DNA from: Ceriagrion tenellum
Lineage: Eukaryota > Arthropoda > Insecta > Odonata > Coenagrionidae
Direction of reading: 5' to 3'
Assembly (NCBI GenBank): GCA_963169105.1
Contig: OY720637.1
Span: 33,971,925 to 34,035,924, forward strand
Length of the DNA: 64,000 nucleotides
Shown here: in pieces, positions 54,591-64,000 of the stretch
How the letters are laid out: each line of letters opens with the position of its first letter
Position numbering within the stretch: position 1 is the stretch's first letter
Made by a program: the position numbers and the translations under genes
The notes under the pieces: model-generated
The model's database searches: none
Seen by the model: only the letters and a program-made list of their open reading frames with translations
Told to the model about the DNA's origin: nothing

Positions 54591-56360
54591 CTTTGGAGAT
54601 CAAAATCTATTTTATTTTAATTTAATAGCGGTTGATCTTCATGCCATATATCTCCGATTTCCTGATGCAATTCCCAACAATTAAATGGCTTGATTGAGGA
54701 CAATTTCCAAAGCTTTGATATTTTTTATGATGAATTTTTGTGTCTAGTTTTAAATATGCCGGAATATTAGGAAAGATGGCAGACACCAGAGGAGAAAAGA
54801 ACAAAGAAATAAATCTCATTTAGCGGTAGACCGCAGTTCCTTCATTAATATGGAACAGTTCCCCTTACCAGCCACGAGACAATATCAGTATTTATAGCAT
54901 CAATGACCCCCACCATATGGCGAAGTTCATTCTTTAATCGCTGAGCGTGTATCGCAATGGGTTCAATATTCTCCTCTACTAAGACTCCAGCTATGGTCGT
55001 GCCTATTCTTAAATATATATGGCCTCCCTCCGCCGAACCATACTGAGAGTGCTTTCAATCGCCGGATGGAAAATGGCAGCGCCCTGAAAGCTTTACCATA
55101 TCCATAATTCCCAAGGGGACCTTCGAAGAGAACCGGTCTATATTTTTCAAAATCCACCGGCGAGTGACGTGTAGCGGTTGTAAGAGATGGCGGGGTGTGC
55201 TAACGGAAAGCAAGTACACATGACGCTCGCGAAAGTCAAGGCCTCGATGCATTGCATTAATTTTGCGACTCAAGTAAAGAAGACAATCTTCATTTCATTT
55301 CGATATATCAGAAGACAATCTTCATTTCATTTCGATATATCAGATGATAAGGCAATTCCAAGATATTTAACAGTATCTGAAGATTTTACTGGATTGAAAC
55401 ATGTGGCATTAATATTTTTTTAAGATTGAAATAACTACGTAGAGTCAAATGAATTTACACTCAGGATCACAGAAAAACGGAGAGGTAATGGAATACAGTA
55501 CAAAATAATTTTAAAAACGCTGGATTGAGCTGAACAGGAGACACGAAAACGCCACACAGTTTGGGCGGATGAAAAATAGTAATAAACGATGACCACGACA
55601 AAAGCAAAATGAGAAGTAAAGAAGACAATCCCTAAGAACATTGAAGCAATAATGACAAAACTTCATCCGGTAATAAATGTACTTTAACTAAATAAGGTGG
55701 GTAAGTTGTGAAGTAATTCAAGTGGTATGAAGTTGGTCAACCTCAAAAGTGAAAAAAAATGAACTTTTGAAGTACCTACTCTCGAGTGCCAGTTCACGCC
55801 CGAGACCCAAGCTCCATTCATTAAAAATCAATTTTGTTGCTCCCACTTAAGCTGTTGGTCTGACGGCCTTCCAAATCTATATTGGATACAGATCCACTCG
55901 GCACATTCAGTAAAAATACAAGGGTAGGTATATGCTTAAAATCAATAAAAAGCTAAACATTTCACACCAATTTTCCAGTTCCACTCTGAATAATAGTGCC
56001 ACATTACCATAAATAAAGTCTATTAAAATCATCAATCAAATTTTTAAAACCCAAGAAAAGTTTCTACAATTCAGTACCAAAGTCAAAAACAAAACCACTT
56101 ACTCCTAACGACGGCAGTGCGAAGCTTATCCACAGATACGATGCACTCTCATGCATATTGTAACCTCATTAAATACTCCGGCTACAGTAAATCATAAAGG
56201 CTACATGAGTTCATTGTCAACAATACAAACTACAGAGTCTACAATCCCTCACAGAGATAGCTCTAAGTTATGATATTGAGACAGTAGATTGAGTGATCAA
56301 TCATTTAAAAAATTCGATTAACCTTTACAACCTATACTTGACAGAACTCGTTTTCAAAGA
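54591..56360. other. Unassigned DNA
   Basis: It holds the 32-bp tandem repeat listed separately and a ~34-bp word (ATAAACGATGACCACGACAA onward, about 55581-55615) that recurs near 58228-58262. No gene is seen. Confidence 0.4.
55279..55342 (+). repeat. Perfect 32-bp tandem duplication
   Basis: GAAGACAATCTTCATTTCAT plus 12 further bases occurs twice without a single difference (55279-55310, 55311-55342), so it is very recent. Confidence 0.95.
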
Positions 56361-56364
56361 TTAA

Positions 56365-57008
56365 GGGCCGTATTCCTAGTCGTTACCTAGGTGACCCCCA
56401 GGTGTGGGGGAACCCTTTGGCTCAGAAATGGTATTCATAGTCGTTACCCAGGGGACTGTCATCCCCTAGCCCTCCCCCAGGCCGTCGATTTCCTGGGCAA
56501 GGCACGAAGCTTACCCAAAGCTCCCCTAACGCAGTACTGCTGCCCACGCGTGAGACGAATTAATACTTCTGTACTAATGGCAGCACACGATTATATCAAC
56601 AACTTTCCATAGTAACGTCTTATGTTTACAAACATGGGTACTTATTGAACCACCCTCATATTCCTCACCATTCATATTACATAAATATTTAAGTAATATT
56701 TTTAACATTCTCTCATATTCCTTCAATCATTGTTCATCAACATCGTGTAACAGTATATGTACCATATTATTATTTATAGCGTGCTTGGTCACGGTGAAAA
56801 ATGAGCCTCGAAAACATCAAGAACCACTGAGCGAACCGTTCATATGTATTTTTCCGCGGGACTGTTGCCAAATCTCTAACCCAGGCGTCCCCTGGCTGGG
56901 TGTTACCCAGGTAAGGTTTATGTTTCGCTCAGCGTAGGGGACCCCTAGATGTTACCAGGCTAGGGGATACCCAGGTAACCCCTAGGAATACGGCTTTGAA
57001 TACGGGCA
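56365..57008. mobile_element. ~644-bp TIR element with CCGTATTC termini and subterminal repeats
   Basis: The left end GGGCCGTATTCCTAGTCGTT and the right end, read on the minus strand, contain GCCCGTATTCAAAGCCGTAT followed by TCCTAGGGGTTACC. TTAA lies outside both ends (56361-56364, 57009-57012). The left end repeats GTATTCATAGTCGTTACCCA about 60 bp in, and the right end has several ACCCAGG/ACCAGG words, so subterminal repeats are present. The doubling of the CCGTATTC word at the right tip leaves the exact end uncertain. The interior is AT-rich, with no transposase. Confidence 0.7.
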
Positions 57009-57012
57009 TTAA

Positions 57013-57920
57013 AATCCATGAAATCGAAATTCAGATTGCTTCAGTTTAATCCTGAGATTAGTTCATTAAGTTAATGCCGTCAATGTTGATGCAACTTAAT
57101 GCACATTAACTACAGGTATTATTCGTCATAATTATTACTGGCACCTCACATCGCATGATATACGGCTCCGCAAAATGTGACTTTCGACCGTATAAATTAG
57201 TCTCAGAAGTTCCCTTGCTGAGCAGTTTAAGCATTCTAATCCGAGTATCCCAAGCGAGCATGCTTAGTTCTCCCTTTAGTTGAAAATTCTAGCCCTACAA
57301 GTCCTTAGGGCAGATTTTTGGCCCACTCTTAGCAGCCACGGGAGAGTGCTGAGTTCGACCTTGAGTTGGGACTAAATGTTGTATTCCCTGGTGTGGACTA
57401 GCAACGTTCCGCACACCAAGGAAGTAGTGGTTAACAGAGCAGCTAGTAGATTGCTCACTCGCTAACACGGCGAACCACCGACTATTCGAGTAGCGTCAGC
57501 GCATTGGTACAACCATCCGGAAGAGCCGAAGAGAGTGAGGTTATGGGAAGAGGACAGGGTGGGAGGCAGGAAATGAGAAGATTTTAAAAGTGCCCCAACA
57601 TCTCTCCAGGAGAGTTCTCACGCGACGTGAGAACCATCTCCAATGTTACGTAATTCGGAGGGCAGCTTCTTCCCCACGCGGTGGTCTGGGGAAGGCCACT
57701 CTCCTTCACGGGCGCTTGCTGGCCGTGACTTGACCCAATTAACTAAAAATAACACGGACCCCTCGGGGCGAAGGAACGAAAACACAAGAGCGAAGGAGTC
57801 GACCACATCGACACGGCGGAAGGGCGACCTAATCGAGATTGACCTAATGTCTCTGCGCGAATCGCTAAGACACTCCCAACTCCCATGTCGCAACGAGTGC
57901 GAGACCGCAAGTTACCGCGG
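57013..57920. other. Unassigned DNA, balanced composition after 57300
   Basis: The part from 57300 to 57900 is less AT-rich, with opposing frames (57618-57893 minus, 57643-58056 plus) that lack domains. No gene is supported. Confidence 0.4.
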
Positions 57921-57925
57921 AAGGA

Positions 57926-58223
57926 AAAAAACAACCCTTAAAACCACATTATTCTTCATCCTCACCTCGAGGGCACTGAATTCAATCCATTATGGCAAAA
58001 CCACTTGCACGAGGAAGGTATGTTTAATTAGATTTAAAAGTGACCAGCTGCAGTGAATCATAAAGCGTGTTCCCTTGCTCAATGGATTTTTAATTTATAC
58101 CAATCGGATAAAAAACAACCCTTAAAATGACATTCTTCTTCATTATCACCTCTAAGGCACGGAATTCAATCGATTATGGCAAAACGACATGCATGAGGTA
58201 TATTAAATTAGATTTAAAAGTAG
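57926..58223 (+). repeat. Direct duplication, ~115-bp units 184 bp apart
   Basis: ACAACCCTTAAAACCACATT (57931) and ACAACCCTTAAAATGACATT (58115) open two units. They continue with matching TCACCTC, GGCAC, GAATTCAATC, ATTATGGCAAAAC and TTAGATTTAAAAGT words. Divergence is moderate. Content unknown. Confidence 0.85.
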
Positions 58224-58262
58224 ATATAAACGATGACCACGACAAAAAGAAAATGAGGAGAA

Positions 58263-59845
58263 ACAACATTCCATTCGGTATTTAGGGAATGAATTTCGTA
58301 TATCGCGTTTGATGAATGTAATGGATCAAGTTGGCAACACATCGAATCAAATCCTTAAGACCAATTTACTTTTCATAAACTTTCCAGATTTTAGATGGAC
58401 CTTAAACAAGATGAAATTTAGTACTCCATTTTACATTAGATATATCCCATCTCTCTTAAGAAAAAAGATATAAAACAGATACAGAAAACTAATAAACACC
58501 ATAATAAATAGCATCTCAACCATTTGAGGATTTAGCACAACACAACCTCTTAAAAAAGAAATTCATACATTAGAAATTGCTTGCACCACAATGAGAAGTT
58601 TCAACGTAAAACGTAACGCCAGTTCACTTAATAATTAAGCAAACTTTCTTTCATTAAGCTCGATTCTTTGCGTCTCCTTCTACATTATGTAAAATATTAA
58701 ATTACCGGGAATAGATTCGACTTATTTAGCAACAACAAGGGAACACGGTGAAGAATGACGAGAGGCTATAAGGTAGTGTTATTTCATTTTTATCCAGAAA
58801 CGGTAGCAACCATTGAGGTTACCAAGGGAAAAATTGTATTTGGTACGGAGAAACAAAGAAGGAAACGTAACATGGCTTCCTACCTTATTTTGGTAGTGAG
58901 TTCAATCTCATATTGGATAAAAAATTCAATTCAATACCATACAATATCTGATCTAGCAACAGCTGCGCATTTGCAATAACAGAATTAGGAGAACTCAGAG
59001 AATTTAACGACAGCGTTGGTGGCTGAGGGAAGTCTTCCTCTGAATTCCATTCTTACCTGAAAAGAAAAGAAAAAAAATCATCAACAACCGACGACAATCA
59101 CCATACCATAAATAGACTTTATAATTAAAAATCACACACACAGCAGCAAAATAGAAAAACGTGCAATTAGTATTAGGCGAGAGATCACAAAAAAGCGACC
59201 GAATGTGCCAAAAAATCCAAACAGACTCTTTCTCTTTTTTCCATTATCTACACGTAATATTAATTAAATTTCTTTCTTCTGGGGCTGCTCCATACATAAT
59301 CACCAATTAATATAAATATCCCAGCAAATATTTCGGTATTACTTTAATTCGATACGCATGAACTAAGTTCTCTAACTAACCCAAATAAGAAAAATTTCTA
59401 GAAAAACAATCAGGTTATTATAAATTGTATAAAACCGAAATCCATGCCGAAAATAAAGGGAGTAGCTCTATCATGTCAGAACAAAAAGAGAGGCCTCACT
59501 GCCTTACGGAGAGTAGATATTTTCAGACCACAATAACAAGAAAAATGTTAATTAAAATCCATTAAAATTCTTAGCAAAAGCCCTTGGATTTACCACTGAA
59601 ATTAATAATTCTGTGCCAACACAGGATGAAATATTCAGTTCCTTAATTAGGGATTGTAACATCATCAAATCTTCCTCAAGAGAATACCTGACAATCTTTC
59701 ATCCTCCGAGATTTCGTGTTCTAAAAATGCGGCTCCATTCAATTATTGCCACGTAGCATATCTTTAAACTTCAATGAGGGCAAAATTCGGAAATTCATCG
59801 TAGATGAGCAAAATATCAAGCGAAAATGTCTTTCGGATTGGATTG
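58263..59845. other. AT-rich unassigned DNA
   Basis: No gene or element recognised. Confidence 0.45.
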
Positions 59846-59849
59846 GATA

Positions 59850-60138
59850 TTTGGGGAGGCGACCGACGGTCAAGGTCATTTGCGCCATAGAGGATAGGTA
59901 AGGGAAGAAGGGTGGACGAAACCCGGCGTCGGCATTAACCTGCTCTTAACGAAAGGCGCCAAGGGGACCACGGTTCAACGTCTCATCCGACAGACGGAGT
60001 ACTGTACTTAAAGTGCCCTCCACAAGACCCTAGGTAGGGATCGGGTTTCCCCCGAAAAAAATCTTCCTCTGCAGGGATTTGAACCCCGGTCGTCAGTATA
60101 GTTAGCCAGTACTCTAGCCACCACACCAACCCCCCCAA
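59850..60138 (-). mobile_element. tRNA-derived SINE with a conserved-type central domain
   Basis: On the minus strand the head has TGGCTAGAGTACTGG (box A, 60120-60106) and GGGGTTCAAATCCC (box B, 60086-60073). The body continues with GGGTCTTGTGGAGGGCAC, CGGATGAGACGTTGAACCG (59990-59972) and TGGTCCCCTTGGCGCC. A tRNA-like head followed by a CGGATGRGACGTTRA domain is a SINE layout seen widely in animals; I do not assign a named superfamily. The 3' tail fades near 59850 without an obvious poly(A). Confidence 0.7.
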
Positions 60139-60220
60139 ATGTCCCCCACCGATCCTCAAATGTCTTTCAAATGAGACATATAAGCGTATAACAAATATAC
60201 ATACCACATACCGTACACCA

Positions 60221-60665
60221 GGATACAGTATGTGAAAAAATTCGTGTGGAGCGTAGAACTCTATGGATCGAAAGCAAGGACCATTGGAAAAGCTGACCAG
60301 AAAAGGATAAAAGCCTTTCAAACCTGGTGCTGGAGGAAGATGCTGAAGATAAAATGGACAGACAAAATAAGAAATGATGAAGTGTACAGAAGAGTAGAAA
60401 AAGAAAGGACCATATGGATCACCATACAGAAAAGAAGAACCAGCTGGATTGGACATACCCTGAGACACAATGGGTTTGTGAAGAACATAACCGAACGTAA
60501 AATAGAGGAAAAAGTCCCAAGAGGCAGACCCAGGAAAGTTCATGGAACAAATAAAGAGGAAGGTACATCGGAAGAGATAACAGAAGGTAAGGGAACTTGC
60601 ATTAGATGGGGAAGGGTGGAGGGCTGCAGTCAACCAATCCTAGGATTGAACGACCCAGATGAACA
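60221..60665 (+). mobile_element. LINE family A, copy 5 (best preserved reading frame)
   Basis: An uninterrupted frame from 60232 reads KKFVWSVELYGSKARTIGKA, then WRKMLKIKWTDKIRNDEVYR, RTSWIGHTLRHNGFVKNITE and KVPRGRPRKV. After RPRK it leaves the family frame by a deletion, so the following 40 or so residues are not LINE. The family end TAGGATTGAACGACC follows at about 60643. It is 5'-truncated close to the point where copy 2 also starts. Confidence 0.88.
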
Positions 60666-60799
60666 GATTTATAAGCGAACCGAATATAGAATACATATTA
60701 TAAAATACATACGAACACAAGCGTAGTTCATTAATATTATTTTACAAGCAAAGAAAAGCTGAATACAGTTTTCCTTAATGTTAGAGTACTTTACTGTGC
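60666..60799. other. Short spacer between LINE and MITE-A
   Basis: AT-rich, nothing recognised. Confidence 0.4.
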
Positions 60800-61368
60800 T
60801 TGAGGTAGTTTGAGCGAAACATCATTTTACCTAGAAATAAATGAATTAGGTCTGACTTTAAAGAAAAACATATCACCCTTCTAATGACACAAAAAATTCA
60901 ACCCCCTACCACATTACTTTCCAAGATATTTTCCAGAAAATACCAGCCCTTTTACATGGGAAATGGTAGGTACGTGTATGCACTCCAGAGAGACCAAATT
61001 TAACAAATGAAGCATTTCCTACACTTTGATCTCCTCAAAAAATCAGCAGTGAGTAGTGTGTGTGTTTTCTTATTTATTTTTGCAAATTAATCATATTATC
61101 ACTGCAGTAAATTCTTCGGTATCACATAATATACCTTCCGTTTTGATGGAGTTTAAAACGTACCGCGTGAAAAAAATGAGTCAAGTTAAAGACCTATTTA
61201 AATATTTTCATTTGATAACTTAAAATTTCTGTCATGTAAAACTAAATTATGTCACCATTAATAATGCGATGTTTAATTCGTGTCTCTCACAGCTGGTGAA
61301 ATAAAAACGTCTAGTTCAAATATGATCTATATTATGATTAGGGAACTATCTCAGTGGTACTACCTGAA
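60800..61368 (+). mobile_element. MITE-A copy 6 (569 bp)
   Basis: Full length, starting GGTAGTTTGAGCGAAAC (60804). It ends in the complement of GGTAGTACCACTGAGATAG, so the right inverted repeat has drifted. The borders TTGA and TGAA are mutated from TTAA. It is the most diverged full-length copy along with copy 2. Confidence 0.82.
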
Positions 61369-62865
61369 TACTACGAAGCTCACATATCGTGAAGTGACTA
61401 TCACATCCTCATATCTGAAGATTACCACTCTACTACTAAAAGGTTACTACGGGTGAAATATAAACATATTACATCAAAAGATGCCTTTACATCGGCTTTT
61501 CTATGGTAATAAAAAAATCAGAAAAGCCATTCAGCTCAAAAGGCCTATTTTGGGGAAATATCATCCGATTGAACATGCAGACGGTAAAAAAAAACGCTTT
61601 GCATCTTCAAAGAAAACTAGAAAGCGTACTGGGCAAGAGGAACATTACGTGATTACGGTCTACGGATATCTCATTGCTCAAAAGCTTCATCATTGCAGAG
61701 CAATTTACATTACATTAGTACCAAATATTTTCATGGACAAATAATGTTCCATTCTGAAATAATCGTGAGCTCACCTATTCAGTTCGAGTACAACAATAAA
61801 ACAACGCTCGTGAAAACTCAAAATATTACCGGGTAAAATGCATCCTAAATAGTTCCCTGAAACATTCCGTTAACATTTCAAAAAGGGTGTTTGGGGCTCT
61901 ACCCGTTTCATTGACAGAAGGAAATTAATTAATAACCAGAATGAATGTAGACTATTTATGTAGTTACGAGTAAATGGGTGCATGCAATTTGCAAGCAGAG
62001 GGGGAAGTGTTATATGATGAGGCTCTTTAAATAAAGTCTGCGTGCTACATGCAAGCAAAGAAAAGTATTATTCTCGAAAATGAAATACGCGCACCATGAG
62101 GTATGGATACCAGACAGTTCGAGTACAAACTTATGTTGTATGTCATCCGATAATTAACGACTTTTCAAATTACTATAATCAGTATACGGAAACGAACGTG
62201 GAACCACTGGAAGATCATCATGACCTCATTTGACGGCATATAAGATGCTCTTCTACGTTAGATATTTTATTTCAGTACAGCATATACTTAATATGAGCTT
62301 ACATGAAGAATTTTACTATATAAGTTCGATCGGAATCGAGATTTTTAATACACTAATTTTCATATTCAATTTTTCTCTTCCAATCTTCTACATGGACTGC
62401 ATGTTTTTTTAATCAAAACGACAATATCATGAAGCTTGCTTGGTTGAAATTGGTCATCAAAGCTACGGTAGAGGCCAGGAAAAATTTGAAGAAATTATAC
62501 CCAGTCCTTAGCAGTGCGAAAAATGGCATAGAGAAGACTAAATAACATGCACTTAGGATACCTAACTCATATATGTAAAGCTGTCGATTCCAATATCTTG
62601 AAGCCTAATCGAATTTCTTAACTTTTCCGATTTTACTCCAAATCAACACATGATTCTAACTCTACCCTGAAATTTTCACCCATCTAGCTCGTTTAGAAAT
62701 GCCCTAACAGTTTTGATGAGTCAGTCAGTCAGTTTTGTAGCTTTATATACACATTAATACATATTAATAACATCATGACAGAACATAATATGTATACTGT
62801 ATAAAGGAGGGGTGGGTTTAGAAAATGGGAATGTTTCCTATATAAATGTGATGTCTCCTTTTTCT
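61369..62865. other. AT-rich unassigned DNA
   Basis: No gene or element recognised. An 87-codon Lys/Arg-rich frame (61481-61744) shows no domain. Confidence 0.45.
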
Positions 62866-62867
62866 CA

Positions 62868-62960
62868 ATGTCTAGTACCTTACAATGGCTCAGTGAGTTG
62901 AAATGCGACGTATTTTTTAAACAAAATAATGGAAAAGTTCGATTCTTGTTTTCATTACAA
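62868..62960 (+). ncRNA. Decayed copy of the hammerhead-bearing repeat at 24.2 kb
   Basis: CTAGTAC (62872-62878), CTTACAA (from CTGATGA), TGGCTC-AGT-GAGTT (stem II still pairs, with one wobble), GAAATGCGACGTA. The tail AAAATAATGGAAAAGTTCGA matches that after the 24.2-kb copy. The CUGANGA box is destroyed, so it cannot be active. Conservation of the flanks shows that both are copies of one dispersed element. Confidence 0.55.
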
Positions 62961-64000
62961 ATACAGAATTATACCTCTTCCATCACAATGCTAAAATATA
63001 CCGTTTTCACTGATGAAAATATTAATCAAATTGAAAAAAAACATTAACATTTAAGAATCGTATATACCGAAGTATAAGTTTTCAATGAACAATTTTCCAG
63101 CCAAATGCATTGCAAATTTATATTTCATTGACGTATTTTGAGCTGAGGCTCTGTAATTATAGGCGAATAATTCAAAAATTAAGATAGAATGGTGTCTAAA
63201 TATCATCTCCATTTAATACCTGTGGGAAAATCCTCCCCTTATAGATAGTGCGTTGCGGAATGGCATTTGAATTTAATAGGACACTACTTTCATTTATTTT
63301 CAAATCCACCCAGTCTCCAATTACAACATGCAATTAAATTTAAAATTGAAAAAATAGCTTGAAAATGCACGGTATTGATGTTCAAATCTAATATTGGGCA
63401 TGCATTTATAGAGATATTAAGAATTTGAATTAAAAGGCTAGTCACAGCTAGAATATGAATTAAACGGCATAAATAAGTCATTATACGAAGGAGTCCCTTA
63501 TGCTTGGAGTTTAAGCTATACGGAGCCGCGTGATACACCGCCTACAACGGAGCCAAAGGTAAAGGACACAACGACGCGGCGATATGACAGCAGGTCTTCA
63601 GAGAAAATTTTTGATGACACTTCACCTCACCCCGTAGGGAGAGTTCGATCACCCTCAATCCTTGAGGAAGCTGGTGCGATAATCCCACGAAGAATTCCCC
63701 GCGGGCGGATGCCTATAATGTAACAACAACCCGCCTTTGGAATACTTTAAAAGGTTGGACCCTTTCCAAGTTCGGAAGAGAGAGACGATAGGGGAAGGGA
63801 GGGATGTGAGGAGATGGAGTGTTCCTAGGGAAAATGAGGAAGGGGAAAATAAACGAAGGGTGATAGGATGACATTGGAAGCCACCCGTGGCTAACAAAGG
63901 GTCGCTTGAGCCCACCTTGTCCCGGTCCCCGCTCCACGAAAATATACATCGGTCTCACGAAAGCCGATCCAGGGTGCGTGCAGCCTGGACGGTCCCCTAC
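62961..64000. other. Unassigned DNA, GC-richer from 63540 to the window end
   Basis: The last ~450 bp are GC-richer, with overlapping minus-strand frames (63655-63958) that show no domain. It could be the edge of an element or gene continuing beyond the window. Confidence 0.35.

Noticed and set aside
1..64000. A complete multi-exon host gene
   Set aside because: No series of frames with conserved domains and splice-type boundaries could be put together. Long introns of an unseen gene cannot be excluded without transcripts.

Overview
This window looks like repeat-rich, AT-rich arthropod (probably insect) nuclear DNA. The evidence is the mix of degraded LINE reverse-transcriptase pieces, TIR elements and MITEs, Helitrons, tRNA-derived SINEs and a THAP-type zinc-finger start, together with the absence of any operon-like run of open frames. 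I found no intact host protein-coding gene. Almost every open frame is either a chance frame in a GC-richer patch or part of a dead transposable element. I cannot name the species.

Layout. 0-8 kb: a 5'-truncated LINE with 16-bp target-site duplications (541-1352), a 109-bp tandem duplication, and a probable solo LTR (8028-8319). 8-19 kb: a CpG-rich patch near 9.6-10.1 kb, a THAP-domain start (11179-11367), two copies of a ~565-bp TTAA-flanked MITE ('MITE-A'), and a 432-bp TIR element. 19-31 kb: a Harbinger-like MITE with a TTA duplication (19203-19404), a 22-bp palindromic tandem repeat (about 23.26-23.35 kb), a third MITE-A, a large inverted-repeat element, LINE fragments and CpG-rich patches. 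31-40 kb: a three-level nest (hAT MITE inside a Helitron inside an antisense LINE), a second Helitron, a pogo/Tigger-like MITE and three copies of one LINE family ('family A'). 40-50 kb: antisense LINE pieces, a 100-bp tandem array, a compound GC-rich TIR element flanked by a ~290-bp direct duplication, and a 10-bp minisatellite. 50-64 kb: a CpG-rich patch with homeodomain-type motifs, three more MITE-A copies, a 640-bp TIR element, a tRNA-derived SINE and the last LINE family A copy.

The most unusual signal is a dispersed set of about eleven hammerhead-ribozyme-like cores (CUGANGA, hairpin stem II, GAAA). They lie on both strands and belong to several unrelated repeat types. The clearest is at 24236-24276, where stem I, stem II and a palindromic stem III (ACGCGT) can all be read. 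One at 27372-27455 has a perfect 17-bp distal stem I, and one type recurs as a 100-bp tandem unit at 41960-42215. In the literature such ribozymes are associated with Penelope-like elements and retrozymes. Here most cores carry one extra nucleotide between the CUGANGA box and stem II.

All element names are read by eye from termini, target-site duplications and translated motifs. No database search or folding program was run.
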